Made by a program: the position numbers and the translations under genes
Source of the DNA: CAZEQD01 sp964514305
Lineage (GTDB): Bacteria > Acidobacteriota > Aminicenantia > Aminicenantales > Aminicenantaceae
Assembly (NCBI GenBank): GCA_964514305.1
Contig: CAZEQD010000021.1
Span: forward strand, 1 to 34,163
Length of the DNA stretch: 34,163 nucleotides
Direction of reading: 5' to 3'
Notes under the pieces: model-generated
What the model saw: the letters and a program-made list of their open reading frames with translations, nothing else
Databases searched by the model: none
Told to the model about the DNA's origin: nothing
In this document: in pieces, positions 15,759 to 24,308 of the stretch
How positions within the stretch are numbered: the first letter of the stretch is position 1
Layout of the letters: each line of letters starts with the position of its first letter

Positions 15759-17021
15759 ATGGATAAGATTAGGATTCTGGGAAACCATAATCTCCAGCTC
15801 AAAGGAAAAGTAAAAATTAGTGGGGCTAAAAACGCAGTTTTACCGGCTATAGCTGCTTCCCTTCTCACCAACCAACCAATAAAACTCAACAATGTGCCAC
15901 GGGTTAAAGATGTTTTTACAATTTTAATTCTGATGAAAGAGTTAGGAGCGGAATATTCCATTAGCAAAAACTCTCTCCAAATCCAGACAAACCAGATTTG
16001 CTCCGAGGAAGCCTCTTACCAGTTGGTGAGGGCCATGAGAGCTTCTATATTAGTCCTCGGCCCCCTTCTTGCCCGTCAGGGTAAAGCTGTAGTAGCTCTG
16101 CCTGGGGGCTGTGCCATTGGTTCCCGTCCCATTGATCTCCATATTCACGGCCTAGAAAAACTGGGTGCTTCTATCAGCCTTGAACACGGTTACATCCGGG
16201 CCGAAGCCAAACAGCTTCAAGGCACAGAGATTGAATTTGAGAAAAAGACTGTAGGAGGCACAGAAAACCTGATCATGGCTGCTTCTTTAGCCAAAGGTGA
16301 AACTACTCTCAAAAACTGTTCTTTAGAGCCAGAAATCACCAATCTTTGTGAGCTCTTGCTGAAAATGGGAGCTAAAATTGAGGGAATTGGCCAAGAAACA
16401 ATTCGCATTAAAGGAGTCGAAGAATTAGGCGGAGCCACTCATGAAATTATCCCCGATCGGATTGAAGCTGGAACCTTCTTGGTGGCTGGAGCCTTAACCA
16501 AGGGAGATCTTACGCTCACCGATGTCCGGCCTGATCACTTGGATACAGTTATCAATAAATTAAGATATTCTGGGGCAAAAATTGAAAAGCCCGAAAAGAA
16601 TACTCTGCGAGTAGTGGGTAGTAAACAGATACGGCCCCAGGATATAACAACCTCCCCCTATCCTGGTTTTCCCACTGACATGCAGGCCCAATTTATTGTC
16701 CTTATGACCCAAGCTGAAGGCACTTCAATAATCACTGAAACTATTTTTGACAGAAGATTTTCTCACATAAACGAGCTTCTAAGATTAGGAGCCAATATTG
16801 AAGTCTTCGCTGATAAAGCCATTGTTAAGGGTAAAACCCCTCTTTCTGGAGCCGAGACTATTGCTACTGACCTTAGAGCTTCAGCCTCTTTGGTCTTGGC
16901 TGGACTTATAGCTAATGGAGAAACAATAATCAATGAGGTGGAGCATCTGGATAGAGGCTATGAAAAAATCGAAGAAAAACTCCGCTCTCTTGGTGTGCCT
17001 ATAGAAAGGATAAAAGGATGA
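15759..17021 (+). CDS. murA: UDP-N-acetylglucosamine 1-carboxyvinyltransferase
   Basis: A 420-aa MurA that transfers enolpyruvate from PEP to UDP-GlcNAc, the first committed step of peptidoglycan synthesis. It has the EPSP-synthase-type double-domain inside-out barrel. Landmarks are Lys24-Asn25 in SGAKNAVLP, the catalytic and fosfomycin-target Cys118 in ALPGGCAIGSRP, GGTENLIMAA, PDRIEAGTFL, YPGFPTDMQAQ and DLRASASLVLAGL. Length is normal. The ATG has no clear Shine-Dalgarno, being preceded only by an AT-rich run, so translation may be weak or the leader very short. It begins a plus-strand run of wall and maintenance genes; the next step's gene, murB, lies convergent at the end of that run. 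Confidence 0.96.
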   Translation: MDKIRILGNHNLQLKGKVKISGAKNAVLPAIAASLLTNQPIKLNNVPRVKDVFTILILMKELGAEYSISKNSLQIQTNQICSEEASYQLVRAMRASILVLGPLLARQGKAVVALPGGCAIGSRPIDLHIHGLEKLGASISLEHGYIRAEAKQLQGTEIEFEKKTVGGTENLIMAASLAKGETTLKNCSLEPEITNLCELLLKMGAKIEGIGQETIRIKGVEELGGATHEIIPDRIEAGTFLVAGALTKGDLTLTDVRPDHLDTVINKLRYSGAKIEKPEKNTLRVVGSKQIRPQDITTSPYPGFPTDMQAQFIVLMTQAEGTSIITETIFDRRFSHINELLRLGANIEVFADKAIVKGKTPLSGAETIATDLRASASLVLAGLIANGETIINEVEHLDRGYEKIEEKLRSLGVPIERIKG

Positions 17022-17094
17022 CAATCGTAGACCCCCAGATTAATGAAAAATACCTAAAACTGGATTGGCCTTGTTCATAAAAGGAAGGTGTTAA

Positions 17095-17439
17095 ATGAAA
17101 GATTGTATTTTCTGCAAAATTATAAATAAAGAAATTCCCGCCAGTATCGTTTATGAAGATGAAGAGATAGTGGCTTTTAATGATATCAATCCTAAAGCTC
17201 CTATCCACATCTTGCTCATCCCCAAGCAGCACTTTGCTTCCCTCAACGATATTCCTATAGAGAAAAAGCAAATTTTAAGCGAGCTCCTCTTTAGAGCTCG
17301 ACTATTAGCTGAAGAAAAGGGAATCGCTGATAGCGGCTACAGATTAGTTCTTAATAACGGCAAAGATTCAGGTCAGGAAGTTGGCCACCTCCACCTCCAC
17401 CTTCTGGGAGGAAGGAGGATGGGCTGGCCGCCCGGATAA
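17095..17439 (+). CDS. HIT-family nucleotide-binding hydrolase (HinT-like)
   Basis: A 114-aa cytosolic histidine-triad protein. The triad GHLHLHLLGG places His98, His100 and His102 near the C-terminus, and CIFC at 4-7 is the common N-terminal zinc-knuckle half. DINPKAPIHILLIPKQH and YRLVLNNGKDSGQEVGHLH are typical of the HinT/PKCI group, which hydrolyses purine nucleoside phosphoramidates. Length is standard, and AAGGAAGG precedes the ATG. It follows murA by 73 bases and probably shares its transcript. Confidence 0.93.
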   Translation: MKDCIFCKIINKEIPASIVYEDEEIVAFNDINPKAPIHILLIPKQHFASLNDIPIEKKQILSELLFRARLLAEEKGIADSGYRLVLNNGKDSGQEVGHLHLHLLGGRRMGWPPG

Positions 17440-17445
17440 AAAAAC

Positions 17446-17470
17446 CGGCAGATTTTATGATTATTTCAGG
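17446..17470. repeat. Short dispersed repeat, copy 2
   Basis: This 25-base stretch matches 24-48 at 23 of 25 positions. It lies between the HIT gene stop and the next ribosome-binding site, so it would be transcribed as part of the intercistronic mRNA. Confidence 0.4.
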
Positions 17471-17499
17471 AAAAAAGTTTTAAATAAGGAGGCAAGACA

Positions 17500-18153
17500 T
17501 TGGAAATAACTTGGCTTGGACACGCTGGTGTAAAAATCAAAGGATCTAAAACGCTTTATATTGACCCCTTTTTAACTGGCAATCCGTCTGCTTCCATTAC
17601 TCCTGAGGAGATAACAGAAGCAGACCTGGTTATTGTTACTCACTACCACAGTGATCATTTAGGAGATGCTTTTCCTATCTGTAAAAAAACCGGAGCCACT
17701 CTTGTGGCCATGCACGAAGTGGCGGTAGAGGCCGAAGCCGGAGGTATCGCCACCGAAGGTATGAATATCGGAGGTACGGTGGAAGTCAAAGGGGTAAAAG
17801 TGCATATGGTTCAAGCTCTTCACTCAGCCGAAAAGGGTAATCCAGCCGGAGTCGTGGTCGAATTGGACGGGAAAAGGCTTTATCATGCAGGAGATACAGG
17901 CTTGACCTACGATATGAAACTCATTGGAGAATTCTTCCAGCCTGATCTCAGTTTTATTCCTATCGGTGACCGCTATACTATGGGCATACCCTCTGCGGCA
18001 AAGGCAGTTGAATTTATCAAAACTAAAAAAGTCATTCCTATCCACTATGGAACCTTCCCTATTGTCAGTGTTGATCCCCAAGAATTTAAAAAAAGAGTGA
18101 GTTCTCTAGCTGAGGTCATTATCCTCAAACCCGGCCAATCTTACAGTCTTTAA
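17500..18153 (+). CDS. UPF0173-type metal-dependent hydrolase (metallo-beta-lactamase fold)
   Basis: A 217-aa protein with the metallo-beta-lactamase fold. The metal motif HYHSDHLGD lies at 48-56, further ligands include His107 in VQALHSAE and Asp137 in YHAGDTG, and a final His is in IPIHYGTFP. The opening (EITWLGHAGVKIKG, LYIDPFL) and length match the UPF0173/UlaG-like group, whose substrates are mostly unknown. The start is TTG at 17500, supported by AAGGAGG 7 bases upstream and by the fold starting at once. It lies in the murA-HIT transcription unit. Confidence 0.9.
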   Translation: MEITWLGHAGVKIKGSKTLYIDPFLTGNPSASITPEEITEADLVIVTHYHSDHLGDAFPICKKTGATLVAMHEVAVEAEAGGIATEGMNIGGTVEVKGVKVHMVQALHSAEKGNPAGVVVELDGKRLYHAGDTGLTYDMKLIGEFFQPDLSFIPIGDRYTMGIPSAAKAVEFIKTKKVIPIHYGTFPIVSVDPQEFKKRVSSLAEVIILKPGQSYSL

Positions 18154-18198
18154 TTAACAATTAACCTGCCTCAACTCCAACTGGCAGAAATTTTTTAG

Positions 18199-18678
18199 GT
18201 GGCTTATTTAATTGATGGCAACAATCTGATAGGATATATCTCTCCTTCTAATTTAAAGAAACCCGAAAGTAAACGAGATTTAGCTTATCAACTGCTTATT
18301 TTCCAGAAGTTTAAAAAAACAAAAATCTTTTTAGTCTTTGATGGCCCCTTAGATTTAGAACTTCCTTTAGAAGATTTTCAAAAAAAATCATTATCAATTT
18401 TTTACCCTAACTTTGGTCAAGATGCAGATTATATCATCAAAAAAATAATCGACCAACAGACAGATCTGCGGCGTTTCTATGTGGTCAGTTCTGACCGCGA
18501 CATAAAAAACTATGCTCGTCGCCAAGGAGCCATTTCCTTAAGCTCAGCCGAATTTAGTAAACAATTAAAAAAGGTACTGAAAAGACATAAAAAATCCCAA
18601 GAGATGAAAAAAGATGTGGCTAATCTTTCTCCTCTTGAAATAAGCTATTGGCTCAAAATATTTAGCCGGAAAAAATGA
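18199..18678 (+). CDS. NYN-domain (YacP-like) putative RNase
   Basis: A 159-aa protein with a PIN-like NYN fold. The N-terminal strand has acidic YLIDGNNLIG, a mid strand is FLVFDGP, and VVSSDRDIKNYARRQGA carries the second acidic cluster. Such proteins are thought to be metal-dependent RNases acting on tRNA, rRNA or mRNA. The start is GTG at 18199, and no convincing ribosome-binding site precedes it. The next gene begins in an ATGA overlap at 18675, indicating translational coupling. The C-terminal tail is Lys-rich. Confidence 0.8.
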   Translation: MAYLIDGNNLIGYISPSNLKKPESKRDLAYQLLIFQKFKKTKIFLVFDGPLDLELPLEDFQKKSLSIFYPNFGQDADYIIKKIIDQQTDLRRFYVVSSDRDIKNYARRQGAISLSSAEFSKQLKKVLKRHKKSQEMKKDVANLSPLEISYWLKIFSRKK

Positions 18679-19544
18679 GGGATATTTCTATAATAGGGGC
18701 GGGTAAAGTTGGTACTTGCTTAGCTGCAGCTCTAGCTCAAAAAAAATTCAAGATTAAAGCTATATCCTGTCGCAGTCTATCTTCAGCCAAAGAAAGCCAA
18801 AAAATAATCGGACAAGGGAAAGCTTCGACCAATAACCGTCAGGTAGCTGAAGAAGGACAGATAGTCTTTATCTGTGTTCCTGACGATAAAATAAAAAAAA
18901 TTACTAAAGAGCTGTCCGGTTATAATCTTGACTGGTCAGGAAAAGTTGTTCTCCACTGCAGCGGTCTCCACCCAGCAGCTATTTTAAAAGAAGTAAAAGA
19001 TAAAGGAGCTTCAACCGCCTCTTTTCACCCCCTCCAATCTTTTCCTCAAAAAATGGCTGATATTCACCAGTTTGAAGGCATATATTTTGGTTTAGAAGGA
19101 GCTGGAGAGGCTCTTTCCGTCGGAGAAGAGATAGCCGCCAGCCTGGGGGCTCGAGTCATTTTGCTCAGAGCCCAAGATAAACCCGCTTACCATACTGCCT
19201 GTAGTTTTGCCTCCAACCTTTTACTTTCTCTTTTAGATATAGCTGAGTCTCTCCTGGCTAAAGTCGACCTCCAACAGCAGCCACCTCATTCGGTTCTTTT
19301 TCCACTAGTGCAAAAAACCATACAGAATGTAAAAAATCTTAACACCGGTCAGGCACTAACTGGACCAGCTGCTCGAGGAGATGTGAGTACCATTAGAAAG
19401 CACCTTGAAGTTTTAGCAGATTTTCCTCAATATCAAAATATCTACCGCCAGCTAACTGTCCATGCTCTTCAGATAGCGGCCTGGGAAAAGAAAATTCCTC
19501 GGCAGAAAATTAAAGCATTGATCTCTCTTCTGGAAGATAAATAA
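18675..19544 (+). CDS. Rossmann-fold DUF2520 dehydrogenase-like protein
   Basis: A 289-aa protein. An N-terminal NAD(P)-binding fold begins with IIGAGKVGTCLAAAL (residues 6-20), like F420/NADP reductases and ProC. The mid region VVLHCSGLHPAAIL and STASFHPLQSFP marks the DUF2520 family, with a C-terminal helical domain (YHTACSFASNLLLSLLDIAE, ALTGPAARGD). Substrate is unknown; pantoate, proline or imine reductase-like activity is possible. It starts in a 4-base overlap with the NYN gene. Its 3' end overlaps convergent murB by 35 bases. Confidence 0.87.
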   Translation: MRDISIIGAGKVGTCLAAALAQKKFKIKAISCRSLSSAKESQKIIGQGKASTNNRQVAEEGQIVFICVPDDKIKKITKELSGYNLDWSGKVVLHCSGLHPAAILKEVKDKGASTASFHPLQSFPQKMADIHQFEGIYFGLEGAGEALSVGEEIAASLGARVILLRAQDKPAYHTACSFASNLLLSLLDIAESLLAKVDLQQQPPHSVLFPLVQKTIQNVKNLNTGQALTGPAARGDVSTIRKHLEVLADFPQYQNIYRQLTVHALQIAAWEKKIPRQKIKALISLLEDK

Positions 19545-20457
19545 CTTCTTCCTCAAGCTCAATACCAAATTTCTCTTTAACTCTTTTTTTTAGCTTTTCA
19601 GCCAGGGCGAGAATATCCCGACAAGAAGCGCCGCCTAGATTTATAATAAAATTCGAATGAAAAGGATGAACAGCTGCTTCTCCAACTTTCAGATTTTTAG
19701 CTCCAACCTGTTCTAAAAGATAGGCAGCCGCTATCTTTTTCCCCTCTGGCCCTACAGGATTCTTAAAATAGCTTCCGGCAGAGGCCACACTTAAGGGAGG
19801 ATGCTTTTTCTCCCGTTTAGCTAAGTTTTCTTCGATATTCTTTTTTATTTTCAACGGATCTCCTGGCTGAAGAGAAAAAACTGCTTTTAAGAGAAGATAA
19901 TGCTTCTTTTTCAGAATGCTGGATCTATAATCGAAAACAAAATATTTTGAGCCAACTTTTACCTTTGCCCCTTGCTCATTTAGAAGAAAAGCTTCTTTCA
20001 AATAATTACCGATGCTCTCACCAAATGCGCCAGCATTACCAAATATTGCGCCTCCCACTGTACCCGGAATTCCAGCCAAAAATTCAAACCCGGTTAAACC
20101 CTGCTGGCTACAATAGTCAACCATGTCTGATAAGAGGGAGCCAGCAGAAATTTCTATTTCTGGATTTTTTCCTAACTGTTTTAAGCTCTGGACTGCATTT
20201 TTTATGATAAGACCGCGATATCCTTCATTATCGAACAAAAGATTATAGCCTCCTCCAATTACATAATAAGGAAGCTCATACTCTCGAGCTGCCTGGAGGG
20301 CGTGCCTCAATTCGGTGGCTGAACCTGCTTCAAAAAAATAGTCAGCCGGGCCCCCTATCTTAAAGTTAGAATATAAACTGAGAGGAACTGATTGCTGAAG
20401 TGGTTTGCCTACGCTCTTTAAAAAGTAAGCAGCAAATTCAGCTTTAGCTGGTTTCAT
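19510..20457 (-). CDS. murB: UDP-N-acetylenolpyruvoylglucosamine reductase
   Basis: A 315-aa flavoenzyme that reduces the MurA product to UDP-MurNAc. The FAD-binding N-terminal domain shows NFKIGGPADYFFEA, YVIGGGYNLLFDNEG and EFLAGIPGTVGGAIFGNAGAFGES. The catalytic serine is in SAGSYFKNP and the C-terminal glutamate/histidine region is HSNFIINLGGAS. It is shorter than E. coli MurB and resembles the type II form lacking the Y-loop. No Shine-Dalgarno precedes the ATG. A TATAAA ends 9 bases upstream, so the message might be leaderless if that is the -10. Its 3' end overlaps the DUF2520 gene by 35 bases. Confidence 0.95.
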   Translation of the reverse strand: MKPAKAEFAAYFLKSVGKPLQQSVPLSLYSNFKIGGPADYFFEAGSATELRHALQAAREYELPYYVIGGGYNLLFDNEGYRGLIIKNAVQSLKQLGKNPEIEISAGSLLSDMVDYCSQQGLTGFEFLAGIPGTVGGAIFGNAGAFGESIGNYLKEAFLLNEQGAKVKVGSKYFVFDYRSSILKKKHYLLLKAVFSLQPGDPLKIKKNIEENLAKREKKHPPLSVASAGSYFKNPVGPEGKKIAAAYLLEQVGAKNLKVGEAAVHPFHSNFIINLGGASCRDILALAEKLKKRVKEKFGIELEEEVIYLPEERSML

Positions 20458-20557
20458 GGGCTTAATTTTATACCATCTTTCCCCAAATAATAAAGGGAAA
20501 AAAGTAAAAAGTAAGGAGTTAGGAGTAAAGGAAGTTCCTCTTATATTGACTTTATAT

Positions 20558-20575
20558 TTGGCATGAAATTTGCTA
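20558..20575 (+). promoter_or_regulatory. Sigma-54 (RpoN) type promoter
   Basis: TTGGCATGAAATTTGCTA matches the -24/-12 consensus (TGGCACN5TTGCW): GG at 20560-20561 and GC at 20572-20573 are separated by exactly 10 bases. The predicted start is near 20585, about 100 bases before the TPR gene. Upstream, AGGAAGTTCCT (20529-20539) is a palindrome that could bind an activator. No rpoN or activator gene is in the window. Confidence 0.6.
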
Positions 20576-20681
20576 TATTATTATATGAAAGCAGTGAGCT
20601 TAATAAATCTATTATTTTTTATTATTGACATTTTTTATGAACAGGTCTATTATTCCTAAAATCCTGATGAGAGGTTAGAAA

Positions 20682-21875
20682 ATGAGGAAATTAGCATCTT
20701 TGATGGCCATCTTATTTTTTGTTGCTACTTTTGCTTCTTTATATGCTCAAAATAATCCCGCAGACCAAGAATACATCAAAGCAATTACTACACCTGACGT
20801 TTCCCAGAAAGTGAAATTACTCAAGAGTTATATCGCCAAGTACGGAGGAAAAGGCACGAAATACGAAAATTTTGTTTATGCCAATCTATGTCTGATCCCA
20901 TATAAAGGAAAAACTGTTAAAGAAACAATAAATTATGGAGAGAAGGCTTTATCTCTGGGAGGTCTCGATGATTTGACCAAATGCCAGGTTTACATCCAGC
21001 TTTCTGGGATTTACAGTAAACTCGGTCAAAATCTGGATAAAGCTAAAAATTATGCCCTGCAGGTTATTCAAACTGGCAAAGCTTCTAAAAGTAAAGAATC
21101 GCCTACCGCTACTCCTGCTCAATGGAACAAATTCATAGGGGCTGGCTATTTTGCTCACGGTCAGGCTTTAGAAAAAGCAAAAGATTTAAAAGGTGCTGTT
21201 AATGATTACATAAATTCCTATAATATTCTCAAGGATAAACAGATCGCCCAGACTTTAAAAAAAATCGGAAAGTCTCTTTATGATTTCAAATTCTATAACG
21301 AAGCTGAAAAAGCCTTTAAAGTTTCTGCTGCGGCTCTAAAAGACTTTGGCAGCTATACTTTCTACGCTAAGTCCCTTTATAAAAATAGAAAAAAAGATCA
21401 AGCCCTAAGATATTTCAAGCTGGCCTATAGCCAACATAAAAGTGGCGAATTAGCTTACAACATTGGTATCATCTTAGCCGGCAAAGCCAAAAAAGATCCC
21501 TCTCTTTCATCAGAGGCCATCAAATATCTACTCGAAGCCAGCTTTCTCTCTCCTAAAAATTCAAAAAACGCCATGAAATTGGCTGAGACTATCTTTTTCA
21601 CACTAAATAAGGATCTTCAATACAATGAAAAAGTTCAACAGTTATCGGAACGGAATAAAAAGCTGGAAGCCCTAACAGCAGAGTTCAATAAAAAATTTCA
21701 GGACAAGGCTGAAGAAGATTTAACCGAAGCTGAAAAAAAGGAGATGAACACCCTCTTGGCCAACATCAAGACTGAAGAAAAAGCCATCCAAAAGCTTGAA
21801 GCCGAAACCAAGGCGGCTCTGGATAAATTCAACAAATTAATAGAAGAAACAAAAAAAAGATTGGGAATTACCTAA
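20682..21875 (+). CDS. Secreted TPR-repeat protein with C-terminal coiled coil
   Basis: A 397-aa exported protein. A signal peptide (RKLASLMAILFFVATFASLYA) with cleavage likely after Ala22 precedes a helical-repeat body. TPR-like units are seen at about 45-130, 155-225 (AYFAHGQALEKAKDLKGAVNDY, EAEKAFKVSAAAL) and 230-290 (KNRKKDQALRYFKLAY). The last about 85 residues are a charged coiled coil (EEDLTEAEKKEMNTLLANI). It has no enzymatic motif and is probably a periplasmic scaffold or envelope-assembly factor. GAGAGG precedes the ATG. It stands alone behind the sigma-54-like site, suggesting regulated expression. Confidence 0.82.
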   Translation: MRKLASLMAILFFVATFASLYAQNNPADQEYIKAITTPDVSQKVKLLKSYIAKYGGKGTKYENFVYANLCLIPYKGKTVKETINYGEKALSLGGLDDLTKCQVYIQLSGIYSKLGQNLDKAKNYALQVIQTGKASKSKESPTATPAQWNKFIGAGYFAHGQALEKAKDLKGAVNDYINSYNILKDKQIAQTLKKIGKSLYDFKFYNEAEKAFKVSAAALKDFGSYTFYAKSLYKNRKKDQALRYFKLAYSQHKSGELAYNIGIILAGKAKKDPSLSSEAIKYLLEASFLSPKNSKNAMKLAETIFFTLNKDLQYNEKVQQLSERNKKLEALTAEFNKKFQDKAEEDLTEAEKKEMNTLLANIKTEEKAIQKLEAETKAALDKFNKLIEETKKRLGIT

Positions 21876-21966
21876 GACAGTCTAAATAAAACAAGCCTCC
21901 CTAGATCATCCAGGAAACATCCTCATTTCCGTGATGTCCAATAATTAAAGAAGTCATTTGCACCAA

Positions 21967-22038
21967 TGTAGATGGTCATCCATCCTCGCCAAAGACTCCC
22001 ATCCACCATTATAGGCTACGGATGGATGACCATCTACA
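21967..22038. repeat. 19-bp perfect inverted repeat around a 34-base loop
   Basis: The arms (21967-21985 and 22020-22038) are perfect reverse complements, beginning TGTAGATGGTCATCC on the left. No T-run follows, so it is not an ordinary terminator. It may be a REP-like or MITE-like palindrome; only one copy is seen here. Confidence 0.6.
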
Positions 22039-22101
22039 CAACCTTCTCTTCTTATTTTAGCCCTTCTTAATAATCATAAAAATTCGATCATTTCTCCCCA
22101 T

Positions 22102-22128
22102 TTGAACTTTTTCAGGCTCTGTTATAAT
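22102..22128 (+). promoter_or_regulatory. Candidate promoter for ligA
   Basis: A perfect TATAAT at 22123-22128 is preceded by TTGAAC at 22102-22107, with 15-base spacing. The leader would be about 140 bases and include the short ORF at 22226. Confidence 0.45.
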
Positions 22129-22225
22129 ATTAAAATCGGTTTTGATTTTGTTTTCAGCCATATTTATTTCATCTAAACTAAAAAGGAAATTTTCCTTAAT
22201 CTATCAGTTAGAAAGGGAGGTAAAC

Positions 22226-22270
22226 TTGGCTGGAGCCATAGAAAGGCAACTTCAAACTAAGAGGAGGTGA
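22226..22270 (+). CDS. Possible 14-residue leader peptide upstream of ligA
   Basis: A TTG start has AGGGAGG five bases upstream. The frame encodes 14 residues (MAGAIERQLQTKRR). Its stop codon TGA is formed inside the GAGGAGGTGA ribosome-binding site of ligA, seven bases before the ligA ATG. Translation would end on the ligA ribosome-binding site and could couple the two. It could equally be chance. Confidence 0.25.
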   Translation: MAGAIERQLQTKRR

Positions 22271-22276
22271 AAAGAA

Positions 22277-24280
22277 ATGAAGCCTCTCTCTCATCAGGAA
22301 GCAGCCAAAAGAATAAAAAAATTAAGAGAAGAGATTAAATACCACGAGAAAAAATATTATGTCGATAACGATCCCCAAATTTCAGATTATGAATTTGATC
22401 TTCTAGTAAAAGAACTTGAAAATCTTGAAAATCAGTTCCCAGACCTCATCACCCCTGAATCCCCTACCCAACGAGTAGGAGAACAACCCCTGGCCGGTTT
22501 TGCTTCTGTTACCCACCGGATGCCTATGCTTAGCCTTGATAATTGTTACAGCATAGAGGAGCTAAGAGAGTTTGAAGAGCGAATAAAAAAAATCATCCTT
22601 TCCCAGAAAATAGAGTATGTGGTTGAGCTCAAGATAGATGGCTTGGGGATTTCAATCATTTATCGCCAAGGTAAATATTTTCAAGCTGTAACTCGAGGTG
22701 ACGGCTTCCGAGGGGATGACGTCACCCCCAGTGTCAAAACCATCCGCAGTCTGCCCCTTGAAATTGATGACTCTCGAGAAGTAGAAGTAAGAGGCGAAAT
22801 CTATTTACCCTTCAAATCTTTCCTGGCGATCAATAAAGAAAGAGAAAAAAATGGAGAACCTCTCTTTGCTAATCCCAGGAATGCAGCCGCTGGTTCCCTT
22901 CGTCTTCTTGATCCCCGGCAAGTTTCTTCTCGTAAGCTGGATGTCTTTCTTTATTACATCTTCATCGAAGGGCGAGAAATGGAAAGTCAATGGCAAAATA
23001 TGCAAATGTTAAAAAAACTGGGGTTCAAGACAAATCCTCATTCCCATCTCTGTCATTCTCTGGATGAAGTAATTGCTTATTGGCAAGAATGGTGCCAGCG
23101 AAGAGACAGCCTGGATTACGATGTCGATGGAGTGGTGATTAAGGTTAATTCCACCCAACATCGCCTCCAACTGGGCAGCACGGCTAAATTTCCTCGCTGG
23201 GCTATATCCTTTAAATTTCCTGCTCGCCAGGCCACAACCAAGATAAAAGATATCGTTATCCAAGTGGGCCGCACAGGTGCTCTAACTCCTGTGGCTCTCT
23301 TAGAACCGGTAAAACTAGCGGGTATCACTATCAGCCGCTCTACTCTCCATAATGAGGACGAAATTAAAAGGAAGGATATCAGAATAGGAGATTATGTCCT
23401 TATCGAAAGAAGCGGAGATGTTATTCCCAAAGTTGTCTCTGTTATGAAAGAAAGACGAAGCGGCCACGAGGTACCGTTCGTTTTTCCAAGGCGATGCCCA
23501 GTCTGCCATACGGCTGTTTATAAACCCGAGGGCGAGGCTGTAGCTCGTTGCCCCAATCCTTCTTGCCCTGCTCGGCTACGGGAGTCTCTCCTTCACTTTG
23601 CCTCGAGACGGGCCATGAATATCGAAGGCTTAGGGGAAGCAGTCCTCGATCAATTATTAGAAAAAAAACTAGTAAAAGCAATCCCTGATCTCTATTCCCT
23701 TAAGCTTGAAAATCTGGTCAAGATGGAAAGGATGGGGTTTAAAAGCTCTCAGAACTTACTGGAGGAAATAGAAAAATCAAAGAAAAGAGAAGTGAGCCGG
23801 CTTATTTATGCTTTGGGCGTTAGGTATGTTGGGGAGAGAACAGCTCAGATTTTAGCTTCGCATTTTAAAAGCATAGATAATCTGCAGCGAGCTTCCTTGG
23901 AAGAGCTTACCCATGTGGAAGGTATCGGTTCTAAAGTAGCTGAGAGTATTGTTTTCTTTTTTAAACAACCAGCCAATATCGAGCTTCTTCGTAAATTAAA
24001 AGAGGCAGGCCTAAATTTTAAGGTAAAAGAAGAAAAAGAAGGAGCGAAGCCCTTGGCCGGCCAGGTATTTGTTTTAACTGGGAAGCTAACTACTCTAACC
24101 CGAGATGAGGCTTCATACATCATAGAAGAACTGGGCGGGACAGTTTCTTCCTCAGTAACAAAAAAGACAAATTATGTTGTGGTCGGAGAATCTCCTGGAT
24201 CCAAATTAAGGCGAGCTCAAGAGCTGGGTATCCCTCTTCTTAATGAACAAGAATTTTTAAAATTGACAGGTCAAACCTAA
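22277..24280 (+). CDS. ligA: NAD-dependent DNA ligase
   Basis: A 667-aa LigA that seals nicks in replication and repair using NAD+. All domains are present. Ia NAD-binding: HEKKYYVDNDPQISDYEFD. Adenylation: Lys119 in VELKIDGLGIS, then GDGFRGDDVT, and DYDVDGVVIKV. OB fold: VGRTGALTPVALLEPV. Four-cysteine zinc finger: Cys407, 410, 425 and 430. Helix-hairpin-helix repeats: NIEGLGE, HVEGIGSKVAES. C-terminal BRCT, about 588-667: VLTGKLTTLTRDEA to LLNEQEFLKL. Length is typical. GAGGAGGTGA precedes the ATG, a near-complete anti-Shine-Dalgarno match. It is probably monocistronic, with a 28-base gap to the convergent J-domain gene. Confidence 0.97.
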   Translation: MKPLSHQEAAKRIKKLREEIKYHEKKYYVDNDPQISDYEFDLLVKELENLENQFPDLITPESPTQRVGEQPLAGFASVTHRMPMLSLDNCYSIEELREFEERIKKIILSQKIEYVVELKIDGLGISIIYRQGKYFQAVTRGDGFRGDDVTPSVKTIRSLPLEIDDSREVEVRGEIYLPFKSFLAINKEREKNGEPLFANPRNAAAGSLRLLDPRQVSSRKLDVFLYYIFIEGREMESQWQNMQMLKKLGFKTNPHSHLCHSLDEVIAYWQEWCQRRDSLDYDVDGVVIKVNSTQHRLQLGSTAKFPRWAISFKFPARQATTKIKDIVIQVGRTGALTPVALLEPVKLAGITISRSTLHNEDEIKRKDIRIGDYVLIERSGDVIPKVVSVMKERRSGHEVPFVFPRRCPVCHTAVYKPEGEAVARCPNPSCPARLRESLLHFASRRAMNIEGLGEAVLDQLLEKKLVKAIPDLYSLKLENLVKMERMGFKSSQNLLEEIEKSKKREVSRLIYALGVRYVGERTAQILASHFKSIDNLQRASLEELTHVEGIGSKVAESIVFFFKQPANIELLRKLKEAGLNFKVKEEKEGAKPLAGQVFVLTGKLTTLTRDEASYIIEELGGTVSSSVTKKTNYVVVGESPGSKLRRAQELGIPLLNEQEFLKLTGQT

Positions 24281-24308
24281 ATTTTTATTGCTTCGGAAAT
24301 AAATCATT

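Larger units (their letters stand above)
21876..22276. other. Intergenic region, TPR gene / ligA
   Basis: This 400-base spacer contains a 72-base inverted-repeat unit (21967-22038), a promoter candidate (22102-22128) and a short possible leader ORF (22226-22270). No other gene is evident. Confidence 0.5.
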
